Under the pieces are notes generated by a model. It was not told the DNA's origin, did no database searches, and was given only the letters and a program-made list of their open reading frames with translations. A DNA stretch of 64,000 nt from Nocardia sienata NBRC 100364 (lineage in GTDB: Bacteria; Actinomycetota; Actinomycetes; Mycobacteriales; Mycobacteriaceae). Position numbers and translations under genes: made by a program. The number at the start of each line of letters is the position of its first letter. Positions within the stretch are counted from its first letter, which is position 1. The stretch is taken from contig NZ_BDBX01000049.1 in assembly GCF_001613205.1 (NCBI RefSeq), positions 24,152-88,151 of the forward strand, read 5' to 3'. Of this stretch, positions 1 through 7,534 are shown one piece after another.

Positions 1-971
1 GCGCCGAACGCCTTGCGATGGCGGGCGTGGTGCACCGCCCGTACGGCCGCCGTGCGCATCCCGACCGCGGAACCGATCACACAGTCGAGACGGGTCATAT
101 TGACCATTTCGATGATGGTCTTCACCCCGGCGCCCTCCGCGCCGACCGGCCAGCCGATCGCGTTCTCGTACTCGATCTCCGAGGACGCGTTCGATTTGTT
201 GCCCAGTTTGTCCTTGAGCCGCTGCAGCCGGATCGGGTTGCGGGACCCGTCGGGCAGCACCCGCGGCAGCAGGAAACACGACAGCCCGCCCGGCGCCTGC
301 GCGAGGGTCAGGAACATATCCGACATGGGCGCCGAGGTGAACCATTTGTGCCCGACGAGCCGATACGTGCCGTCGGGTTGCGGGGTTGCGGTGGTGGTGT
401 TGGCCCGGACGTCGGACCCGCCCTGCTTCTCCGTCATCGACATACCGGCGATGAGCCCCGTCTTGCTCGACGGTTCGCGCAACCCGAAGTCGTAGGCGCG
501 GGCGGTGAGCAGCGGTTCGTACTGTGCCGCCAGCTCCGGGTTGTGCCGCAGTGCCGGAATCGCGGCGTAGGTCATCGAGATGGGACACATGTGCCCGGCG
601 TCGGCGGCGCCCCAGACGTAGAACTTGGCGGCCCGTGCCACATGGGCGCCGGTCCGGTCGTCGGCCCACGGTGCGGCGTGCAGTCCGTGTTCGACCGCCA
701 CCGTCATCAGATCGTGCCAGTGCGGATGGAATTCCACCTCGTCGACGCGGTTGCCGTAGCGGTCGTGGGTGTGCAGGACGGGCGGATATTCGTTGGCGAG
801 CCGGCCCCACTGCTGAACCCGCTCGGTACCGGCGAGCGTGCCGAGTTCGCGCACTTCCGCCTCCGCCCATCCGGCGCCCTCCCGGTGCAGACCGGCCAGC
901 AACGCCGGATCCCGCGAGACCTCGAACGGCGTGATCGGCGGGACCTGGTTGAGAACCTCGTGCGTGAGCAT
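1..971 (-). CDS. aidB: AidB-like acyl-CoA dehydrogenase (3' end outside the window)
   Basis: A flavin-dependent acyl-CoA dehydrogenase-fold protein of the AidB family, which in E. coli belongs to the adaptive response to alkylation damage. The first 323 codons are present; the family is about 540 residues, so the C-terminal part is cut off by the window edge. The translation follows E. coli AidB closely: early VLNQ, the REGAGW and GRLAN blocks, the flavin-site MTEKQGGSDVR, the VGHKWFTSAP segment and RLKDKLGNKSNAS. I chose the ATG at 971 because the similarity begins there. It is divergent from the next gene with about 180 bp between them, which presumably holds both promoters. No ada or alkA neighbour is visible, so a role in alkylation response is inferred from family only. 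Confidence 0.92.
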   Translation of the reverse strand, partial: MLTHEVLNQVPPITPFEVSRDPALLAGLHREGAGWAEAEVRELGTLAGTERVQQWGRLANEYPPVLHTHDRYGNRVDEVEFHPHWHDLMTVAVEHGLHAAPWADDRTGAHVARAAKFYVWGAADAGHMCPISMTYAAIPALRHNPELAAQYEPLLTARAYDFGLREPSSKTGLIAGMSMTEKQGGSDVRANTTTATPQPDGTYRLVGHKWFTSAPMSDMFLTLAQAPGGLSCFLLPRVLPDGSRNPIRLQRLKDKLGNKSNASSEIEYENAIGWPVGAEGAGVKTIIEMVNMTRLDCVIGSAVGMRTAAVRAVHHARHRKAFG

Positions 972-1153
972 CCATCGATTATGCGTCCCATGTCACACCA
1001 CGGGCGGCCGGGGATCGGGACCGGTCGGTATCGAGGGGGTGGTGATCGGGCCCGGTCACGCGCCGGCCTCGGCGGCTTCGCCCCGGCGGCTTCGCCCCGC
1101 AGCGGGGGCGGTGTGCCGGGCGGCGTCTTGGATATGCCGGTTAACCTGTGCGA

Positions 1154-2620
1154 ATGCGCCGACTGAGCGTTGTCGACGAAATCTTCCTGCGCACCCACCA
1201 GGGGCTCGGCACCCCGATCGCGCTCCAGGGCCTGTGGCGTACCGCCGGCGCGGTGGAACCCGAGGTACTCGCGCGACTGCACGAGGCACTGCGCACCGGG
1301 CCGCTCGCCCGCCGGGTGGTCCGCCCCCGCGTCCCGGGCGCTCGGGCGCGGTGGCAGCGCAACGAGCGCGCTCATCCGCTCGACCGGCACCGTGATGCGC
1401 TCGCACCCGCCGCGATCCCGCACTGGGCCGACACGTGTGGTGGCGACCTGGATCCCGAATACGGTCCGGGTTGGCGGCTGTCGGCGGCGCCGCTCACCGA
1501 CGGGGGCACGGTCGTGGCGCTCACCTGCTCTCACGTTCTCGCCGATGCCCGCGGGCTCATCCTCGCTGTCGAACGAGCACTGGACGCGCTCGACTCCGGT
1601 CGCACGGTGGACCGTTCGCGTGGCCGACCGGGGAAGAAAGCGGGCGGCGGGGCCGGGGACGGCCCGGATTCGGACTGGCTCGATGCGGCGCGGACCTGGG
1701 CGACGGTCGGGCTCGGTGGCGTACGTGCCGCTGCCGCCCGGATACGGCGAGGTACCCGAGGGCCGGGGCACGGGCGACCGCCGCCCCTGGCCGGATCTTC
1801 GGCGACTGCCGCACCGGTCGCGGCTGCCGAGCCGCCCGTGCCTGCCGAGCTGTCCGAGGCAGCTGGACCGTCCGTGCCTGCCCACCCGCCGCGGCCTGCC
1901 GGACTGCCGGTTCCCCCGGCGGCTGCCGGTCTCGCCGATCTCACCGGAACCGCCGAAGCCTCCATACGCGCCGAGCTGAGCGAACCGGCACTGATCTTGC
2001 GATGCCCGGCCGCGGACTGGGAGGCGGTCGCCACGGAATACGGTGGTACGGCCAACAGTCTGTTCATCTGGTTCATCGCGAACACGCTGTGGGCCGCGGG
2101 TTTTCCCGAGGCCGAGATCGCGGCGAGTCTGCCCGTGGACACCCGGGACGAACCTCGGATCGACAACGATCTGGCCGTGACAGAGATCGCGGTGTCCCCC
2201 GGGGACGGGCCGGCCGATATCCGCTCGAAGAGCCGCTCGGCCTACGAGCGGCGGATGACCAGCCCCGGTGGGCTACCGGAGGAGTTCCTCTACCTGGTGC
2301 CCGACAAAGTGGCCCATCGGCTGTCCCGGGGCGCGGGGGAACGCGACATCCTGTGCTCCAATATCGGCCCGATCCCGCCGGCGCTGTCGGCCCTCGGTCC
2401 GCACGAGTGCACCGGTATCGCGACCCGGGCCGTTCATCCCGGCCTCGACCACGCGCGGCGGCCGCGCACCCGGCTGTCCGGCTATCTGTGCCGTTTCCGG
2501 GACGACTACATCCTGACCGTCGCGAGTCTCTACCCGGAACGTATAGCCGATGCGGCCGCACTGCACCGGCTGGTCACCGCGACCGCCGCGCGGGTGGACC
2601 TGCCGATCCGGCCGTGGTGA
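1154..2620 (+). CDS. Condensation-domain-like acyltransferase, unassigned substrate
   Basis: A 488-residue protein resembling the CoA-dependent acyltransferase superfamily (condensation domains, WS/DGAT, PapA proteins). Visible signs are an active-site-like HxxxD in SHVLADARG near residues 126-134, a C-terminal PVDTRDEPRIDND block and SNIGPIP near the end, which correspond to conserved condensation/WS-DGAT segments. The strict HHxxxDG is not present: the first His is Ser and Gly is displaced (DARG), so catalysis is uncertain. Between the two lobes (about residues 200-275) lies a low-complexity Ala/Pro/Val linker with repeated PVPAELSE-like units. Start: GTG at 1148 or ATG at 1154; I prefer ATG. 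It ends 3 bp from the convergent pgi stop. No carrier protein or NRPS/PKS gene is nearby, so a free-standing acyltransferase is the best reading. Confidence 0.7.
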   Translation: MRRLSVVDEIFLRTHQGLGTPIALQGLWRTAGAVEPEVLARLHEALRTGPLARRVVRPRVPGARARWQRNERAHPLDRHRDALAPAAIPHWADTCGGDLDPEYGPGWRLSAAPLTDGGTVVALTCSHVLADARGLILAVERALDALDSGRTVDRSRGRPGKKAGGGAGDGPDSDWLDAARTWATVGLGGVRAAAARIRRGTRGPGHGRPPPLAGSSATAAPVAAAEPPVPAELSEAAGPSVPAHPPRPAGLPVPPAAAGLADLTGTAEASIRAELSEPALILRCPAADWEAVATEYGGTANSLFIWFIANTLWAAGFPEAEIAASLPVDTRDEPRIDNDLAVTEIAVSPGDGPADIRSKSRSAYERRMTSPGGLPEEFLYLVPDKVAHRLSRGAGERDILCSNIGPIPPALSALGPHECTGIATRAVHPGLDHARRPRTRLSGYLCRFRDDYILTVASLYPERIADAAALHRLVTATAARVDLPIRPW

Positions 2621-2623
2621 AGG

Positions 2624-4261
2624 TCAGCGGTTGGCGCGATACCAGCGGATCAGCGCATCGGTGGACGAATCATCTTGCGCTGCGGGTTCTTCCGGGCTTG
2701 TCAGCAGTGGGGCCAGCGCCAGGGCCTGCTGTTTGCCCAGTTCCACACCCCACTGATCGAAACTGTCGATACCCCAGATCACGCCGGCCACGAACACCTG
2801 GTGCTCGTAGAGCGCGATCAGCTGGCCCAGCACCGCGGGGGTGAGCCGGGGCGCGAGGATCGTGGTGCTCGGCCGGTTTCCGGGCATCACCTTGTGCGGT
2901 ACCAGTTCCGGCGGTGTGCCCTCGGCGGTGATCTCCTCGGCTGTCTTCCCGAACGCCAGCACCTTGGTCTGCGCGAACAGATTGCTCATCAGGATGTCGT
3001 GCATACTGCCGGTGCCGTCGCGGGTGGGCAGATCGTCGGTGGGCTGGGCGAAACCGATGAAATCGGCGGGGATCAGCCGGGTGCCCTGGTGCAGGAGCTG
3101 GTAGAAGGCGTGTTGACCGTTGGTGCCGGGTTCGCCCCAGAAGATCTCGCCGGTGGTGGTGGTGACCGGGGAACCGTCCACGCGCACCGATTTTCCGTTC
3201 GACTCCATCGTGAGCTGCTGGAGATAGGCCGGGAAACGGGCGAGATCATTGGAGTACGGCAGTACCGCGCGCGACTGTGCGCCGAAGAAGTTCGCGTACC
3301 ACACGCCGAGCAGTGCCAACAGGACCGGCGCGTTCTCCGCCGGGGGCGCGGTGGCGAAATGACGGTCCATATCGTGCATACCGGCGAGGAATTCGGCGAA
3401 CCGGGCGGGACCGATCGTCACCATGACCGACAGGCCGATGGCCGAATCCACCGAATACCGGCCGCCGACCCAATCCCAGAAGCCGAACATATTGTCGGTG
3501 TCGATACCGAACTCGGTGACTCGCCCGGCGTGCGTGGACACCGCGACGAAATGCTTCGCCACGGCGTCCGGACCGAGGGCGTCGACCAGCCAGCGGCGAG
3601 CGGCGGTCGCGTTGGTCAGGGTCTCCAGGGTCGAGAAGGTTTTGGAGGCGACGATGAACAGGGTGGTCGCCGGATCCAGATCCGCCAGTGTGGCCACGAG
3701 GTCGGCGGGGTCCACATTGGAGACGAACCGGGCGCCGATACCGGCGTCCGCGTAGTGGCGCAGCGCCTGGTGCACCATCACGGGGCCGAGATCCGAACCG
3801 CCGATACCGATGTTCACCACGGTGCGGATCCGCTCCCCGGTCGCACCGCGCCAGGCGCCCGAACGCACCGAGTCGGCGAAGGCGCCCATCCGGTCGAGTA
3901 CCTCGTGCACCGCGGCGACCGCGTCCGCGCCGTCGATGGTGAGCGAACTGCCCTTCGGCAACCGCAACGCGGTATGTCCGACCGCCCGGTCCTCGGATGT
4001 GTTGATGTGTTCGCCCCGCAGCATCCGGTCGCGCTGCGGTTCCACACCTGCCTCCCGGGCCAGATCCACCAGCAATTGCAGGGTCTCCCGGGTGACGCGA
4101 TGCTTGCTGTAATCGATCCGCAGCTCGCCCGCGGTCAGCGTGAGGTCGCGACCGCGCGCTGGATCTTCGGCGAACAGGTCCCTCAGGTGCAGGGCGACGA
4201 TCGCCTCGTAGTGATCACGCAATTTCTGCCATGCCGCCGATGCGGTGATGTCGACGCTCAC
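2624..4261 (-). CDS. pgi: Glucose-6-phosphate isomerase
   Basis: Interconverts glucose 6-phosphate and fructose 6-phosphate in glycolysis and gluconeogenesis. The 545-residue protein matches the mycobacterial Pgi almost block for block: IDYSKHRVTRETLQLL, the phosphate-binding NIGIGGSDLGP, VASKTFSTLETL, the FWDWVGGRYSVDSAIG signature, MESNGKSV, WGEPGTNGQHAFYQLLHQG and the C-terminal GIDSFDQWGVELGK. The open frame extends 58 codons further upstream, but similarity starts at VSVDITASAAWQ, so I place the start at GTG 4261. It is convergent with the acyltransferase gene. In M. tuberculosis pgi lies next to chorismate mutase; here a peptide-maturation locus and gabD separate the two. Confidence 0.97.
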   Translation of the reverse strand: MSVDITASAAWQKLRDHYEAIVALHLRDLFAEDPARGRDLTLTAGELRIDYSKHRVTRETLQLLVDLAREAGVEPQRDRMLRGEHINTSEDRAVGHTALRLPKGSSLTIDGADAVAAVHEVLDRMGAFADSVRSGAWRGATGERIRTVVNIGIGGSDLGPVMVHQALRHYADAGIGARFVSNVDPADLVATLADLDPATTLFIVASKTFSTLETLTNATAARRWLVDALGPDAVAKHFVAVSTHAGRVTEFGIDTDNMFGFWDWVGGRYSVDSAIGLSVMVTIGPARFAEFLAGMHDMDRHFATAPPAENAPVLLALLGVWYANFFGAQSRAVLPYSNDLARFPAYLQQLTMESNGKSVRVDGSPVTTTTGEIFWGEPGTNGQHAFYQLLHQGTRLIPADFIGFAQPTDDLPTRDGTGSMHDILMSNLFAQTKVLAFGKTAEEITAEGTPPELVPHKVMPGNRPSTTILAPRLTPAVLGQLIALYEHQVFVAGVIWGIDSFDQWGVELGKQQALALAPLLTSPEEPAAQDDSSTDALIRWYRANR

Positions 4262-4451
4262 ACTGGCCGAGGGTACAACCCGCGGGAGCCGGACGCAGGC
4301 AGGACCGGGCCCACGCCGCGGCCCGGGCGACCATATGGGCACAACCGAGGGCAGTTGCCCGCCGATAACCCGGCATACCACCTGCCATCGGTTGGCCCGG
4401 TCACCACTGCCCGATGAGCCGCCCGCAGCGGCCATACTGCGGGCGGCCCCG

Positions 4452-5684
4452 TCAGCTCACGGTCGCAGCAGTCGATCGGTCGCGGCGCCGCCACCACGTC
4501 ACTGCCCAGAGCGTGTGCCCGAACCCCAGTATCGCCAGGACGACTGCGCTGTCCAGCACGCTCGGACCGGACCGGGCCGCGGCAATTCCCTGGATCGCGC
4601 GAATCAGGAGAGTGACATCGGCCGGCACGGTGTAGGTGACCGCCACGGTGAGGCACAGTGCGGTCCCGAGCACCAGGACGACGCTGTACACCCGGACCGC
4701 GCGCCGTTCGTGGTGCGGTAGGTCGACGCTCGGATCGGCCGCGGTCCGGTAGTGCCCGGTTACCGCGTGCCGGACCCGGTTACCGAGGTAGCGCGCGTAC
4801 GCGCGGCCGTCTCCGTACAGATCACGGCATGCGGTGAGGTCTTGGAGGACGAAATACAGGTCGGTGCGCATGAACACCATCAGCTGGAACGACAGCGGTA
4901 GCAACGCGAGAATCGTCGCCGCGGCCAAGAGCCGATGTGCGAGGCTGTGCTCCGTCACCACCGTCTGTAGCAACACCGCGGTCGAAGCGACCGCGAGGTC
5001 CACCGCGATCCCGGCGAGATAGGCCGTGATCCGATACCGGCGGGGAGCGAGTTCTATACCGCTGATATCGGTTTCGGCGACCAGGAACTGTAGCCGCGTA
5101 CCCAGCTGGATGCGGGATCGGACACCGGTGGCCCGGGCAGTGGCGAAATGCGCCAACTCGTGCAGGAAGAGCAACGACCAACCGAAGACGAACCCTGTCA
5201 CGAGGACGAGACTGCCGTGCGAACTCCACAGCAGATCGCGAAAACCGGGCCGCGCCCGCGGCATACGGACCAAGGTGACCGCCGCCGCCACTACCAGGCA
5301 GGCGAGCAGCACCGGCAGTATCGGATGTAGCGCGTAGCGGACGTGTTCGGGACGCAGACGTGGAAGCGTCGGGGGTAGCGGTGACGCGGAAGGCACCGGG
5401 CAACCGTCGAGTTCGGCCACGAAGCCCAATTCCGTCAAATCGGCGACGAAGGCCAGGACATCGAACTCGGTGCCCCGCTGCCCGGCCAGTTGCCGGGTGG
5501 CCTCGGCGATACTGGCTCCGCTCGCGAGAATCTCGATCGCCGCCACCCCCGCTTCCGGGAGCGCGACGAAAACCCGCGTCTCGAATCGCCCGACGAGCCA
5601 TTCGCCACGATCGGGCCGGATGGCCAGCTCGTGCAGCAGAACCCGGCTCGTCGCGGTGGGTCCGGATTGTCGCGGATCGGTCAC
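4452..5684 (-). CDS. M50-like membrane zinc metalloprotease of a RiPP-type locus
   Basis: A 410-residue multi-pass membrane protein with an HExxH zinc motif (HELAH, residues 175-179) inside a hydrophobic segment, typical of site-2-protease-like M50 peptidases. The first 95 residues are soluble and read like a PqqD/RRE-type region (LHELAIRPDRGEWLVGR, then a helical EAGVAAIEIL and a TELGFVAELD end), which in RiPP systems binds leader peptides. At least six hydrophobic stretches follow. The start is taken as GTG 5684, which overlaps the stop of the E1-like gene in a GTGA junction, indicating translational coupling. A likely job is leader removal and/or export of the two small peptides encoded upstream. 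The function is inferred; no transporter is present. Confidence 0.75.
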   Translation of the reverse strand: MTDPRQSGPTATSRVLLHELAIRPDRGEWLVGRFETRVFVALPEAGVAAIEILASGASIAEATRQLAGQRGTEFDVLAFVADLTELGFVAELDGCPVPSASPLPPTLPRLRPEHVRYALHPILPVLLACLVVAAAVTLVRMPRARPGFRDLLWSSHGSLVLVTGFVFGWSLLFLHELAHFATARATGVRSRIQLGTRLQFLVAETDISGIELAPRRYRITAYLAGIAVDLAVASTAVLLQTVVTEHSLAHRLLAAATILALLPLSFQLMVFMRTDLYFVLQDLTACRDLYGDGRAYARYLGNRVRHAVTGHYRTAADPSVDLPHHERRAVRVYSVVLVLGTALCLTVAVTYTVPADVTLLIRAIQGIAAARSGPSVLDSAVVLAILGFGHTLWAVTWWRRRDRSTAATVS

Positions 5685-6811
5685 CGCGCATCCCCGCACA
5701 CCGGGCAATCCGGGCGCGGCGGGAAACGCTCATAGATCGGTTCCCCGGGCACCGCGAGGTTCAGACCGTATTGGAAGCCCGGCTCGATACGCGGCGCACC
5801 GGTCAGCACAGCCAGGGCCAGATGCGCGAGCAGGTTGCCGGTGATCACCGCGGAGACGGCGTTCACCGGATGCCAGGGCAATTGTGGTACGAGGCTTTCC
5901 GGAGCCACTTCGGCGGGTCGGCGGTCGTCGCGCCCCTGGATATCCTGATCGTGCAGGCATTCCCAGCAGGCGCCCTGTCCCGGCACGTGCACCTGGGCCG
6001 TGGCGAGCGGGCCGTGGTATCCAGCAGTCACCCAGGGCAGCTCGGCGGCGGCACAGGCGCGATTGGCCCACCGCCGGCTGGCGCGCGGTTTATCGGCGCA
6101 GAACGCGAGCAGGTCGTAACCGCGTCGCAGCAGGCCGGCGAGATCGGCGCGACTGTCGATCCGCCGTTGTTCACCGGTGATCTCGACGTCGGAATTGAGT
6201 GCCCGCAATTGCGCGACCGCGGCGTCGACCTTGGGTTTGCCGATATGGTCCTCCCGGTAGAGGACCTGGCGGCTGAGGTTCGACAGTTCGACGATATCGG
6301 GATCGACGCAGTGCAGGTGGCCGACACCTGATGCGACGAGTGCTTGCGCTGCCGCCCCGCCGACCCCGCCGATTCCGATCAGCAACACTCGGGAGCGGCC
6401 CAGGCGGAGTTGGATATCCCACGGGGTCGACCGCGGCGTCCCGTCGATCCATTCGAAGAACGCCATACTCCGCGAGTAGCGTTCCCGCCGCGCGGGCCCG
6501 AGCTCCGCCGGTACGGGGGCACCGGCGTCTTCGACGAAACCGGAGTCGAGCAGTACCTGCATCGCGCGCATCACCTCGGCACCGGATGCCGAGCTGTGCC
6601 GCCTGGTCACTTCATCGACGATCTCGGCGGGGGATCTGGTCGCGTCCATCGACTGGACCACTTCCCAGATCCACCCGCCGGGATCCGCCACTTCCACGCC
6701 GATCCCCGGGACGGTCGCGCCGATCCGCACCTGCCCGCCGGTTGTGCGGTAGGGGACATGCTCCCGTTTGATGCGGGGCCGCCGCATATCCGAGGCATTG
6801 ACCTGGTCCAA
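5681..6811 (-). CDS. E1/ThiF-like adenylating enzyme with N-terminal PqqD-like region
   Basis: A 376-residue member of the ThiF/MoeB/E1 superfamily, which adenylates C-terminal carboxylates of small proteins or modifies peptides (as MccB does). Residues about 10-95 resemble a PqqD/RRE leader-binding domain. The adenylation domain shows the nucleotide loop GIGGVG (146-151), the DPDIVELSNLSRQ signature (about 170-182), and two CxxC pairs for structural zinc: CWEC near 282 and CPVC near the C-terminus. The start is TTG at 6811: a clean AAGGAG lies 6 bp before it. An ATG nine codons in is the alternative. It lies directly downstream of two 38-residue peptide genes and is coupled to the M50 protease gene, so it is the probable modifying enzyme of those peptides. 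No ThiS or MoaD partner is encoded nearby. Confidence 0.85.
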   Translation of the reverse strand: MDQVNASDMRRPRIKREHVPYRTTGGQVRIGATVPGIGVEVADPGGWIWEVVQSMDATRSPAEIVDEVTRRHSSASGAEVMRAMQVLLDSGFVEDAGAPVPAELGPARRERYSRSMAFFEWIDGTPRSTPWDIQLRLGRSRVLLIGIGGVGGAAAQALVASGVGHLHCVDPDIVELSNLSRQVLYREDHIGKPKVDAAVAQLRALNSDVEITGEQRRIDSRADLAGLLRRGYDLLAFCADKPRASRRWANRACAAAELPWVTAGYHGPLATAQVHVPGQGACWECLHDQDIQGRDDRRPAEVAPESLVPQLPWHPVNAVSAVITGNLLAHLALAVLTGAPRIEPGFQYGLNLAVPGEPIYERFPPRPDCPVCGDAR

Positions 6812-6945
6812 TACGAGCTCCTTGTCCCCGGCGGCCGGTGCGGGTCGGTCCCGCTTTCAGTCGAGGGCCGGTCGCACCGGCTCCGGGGCGCCGGTGCCCT
6901 GCGGACCAGTCGGCGCCTACGGTTCCCGACCCTCGGTCGGCGCCA

Positions 6946-7062
6946 CTAATTCGTGGTCGACCCGCTGAGGCCGGTGGTGTCCTTCTTGTCGAGGCGCCGG
7001 ATCACAATCGGTGCGGGCTCGGTCGCCGGTTTGCCGGAGGGCTTGGTTGTGTGCTTCTCCAT
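6946..7062 (-). CDS. Putative RiPP precursor peptide A (38 residues)
   Basis: A 38-codon gene, too short for normal ORF cut-offs. It starts at ATG 7062 behind an AAGGAAG ribosome site. The product begins MEKHTTKPSGKPATEP, continues through the hydrophobic/basic APIVIRRLDKKDTTGLSG and ends STTN. It is nearly identical to the product of 7212-7328; 30 or so of 38 positions agree, and the differences cluster at residues 9-10, one Asp/Glu exchange and the last four residues. That pattern (fixed leader and middle, variable tail) and its place directly before an E1-like enzyme and a membrane protease argue for a ribosomally made, post-translationally modified peptide. No family was recognised; the leader/core border is unknown. 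Confidence 0.8.
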   Translation of the reverse strand: MEKHTTKPSGKPATEPAPIVIRRLDKKDTTGLSGSTTN

Positions 7063-7092
7063 CAGCGGATCTTCCTTACCTCGCCGTCGAGT

Positions 7093-7107
7093 AGGTGTAC
7101 CTCACTT
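7093..7107 (-). promoter_or_regulatory. Operator-like palindrome before peptide A
   Basis: On the minus strand the sequence AAGTGAGGTACACCT forms an imperfect inverted repeat (AAGTG/CACCT). It lies 30 bp before the ATG of peptide A and corresponds in place and sequence to the perfect repeat before peptide B. It may be a regulator site or just part of the duplicated unit. Confidence 0.4.
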
Positions 7108-7211
7108 GCATGTTGTCCGGAGTTTGCGTGCCCCTTTCTCCTCTGTGGGCCCCGCGAATCTGCTCCTGGCTCGCAGTCGAGCGCTGGTTGCCCGATTCTC
7201 GAGTGGTATCT

Positions 7212-7328
7212 CTACCCGGAGTTCGCCCCGCTGAGGCCGGTGGTTTCCTTCTTGTCGAGGCGCCGGATCACAATCGGTGCGGGCTCGGTCGCCGGTTTGG
7301 CGGGGGGCTTGGTTGTGTGCTTCTCCAT
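7212..7328 (-). CDS. Putative RiPP precursor peptide B (38 residues)
   Basis: Paralogue of peptide A and the first gene of the minus-strand locus. It starts at ATG 7328 with a strong AAGGAG ribosome site and ends at TAG 7212. The product starts MEKHTTKPPAKPATEP, shares APIVIRRLDKK and TTGLSG with A, has Glu where A has Asp before TTG, and ends ANSG. Codons are the same through most of the shared part, so the duplication is recent or kept homogeneous. The upstream leader of about 45 bp is also duplicated (palindromes at 7093-7107 and 7358-7372). The promoter is presumably in the 206-bp divergent gap shared with gabD. Confidence 0.8.
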   Translation of the reverse strand: MEKHTTKPPAKPATEPAPIVIRRLDKKETTGLSGANSG

Positions 7329-7357
7329 CGGCGGGACTCCTTATCTTGCCGTTAAAT

Positions 7358-7372
7358 AAGTGCACATCACTT
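7358..7372 (-). promoter_or_regulatory. Operator-like palindrome before peptide B
   Basis: AAGTGATGTGCACTT is a perfect inverted repeat (AAGTG, 5-bp centre, CACTT), 29 bp before the ATG of peptide B. Its counterpart lies at the same distance before peptide A. It is a candidate operator or promoter element for the peptide locus. Confidence 0.45.
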
Positions 7373-7534
7373 ACGTGTATAGAGTCGGTCTTCTCGCTGC
7401 CGCCGTCAACCCCCCGCTGACCCCGCTTGATGAGGACCCCGGCGAAATCTGTCATCGGACAGGGCTGATGGGCCGGCCCCGCCACGCTGTTCCGGCCCGG
7501 CGCAAAACTTCGAGGCAGAACCTACGCTGGCCGT

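Noticed and set aside
2675..4417. 580-codon plus-strand frame opposite pgi
   Set aside because: pgi has all family signatures; the antisense product has none.
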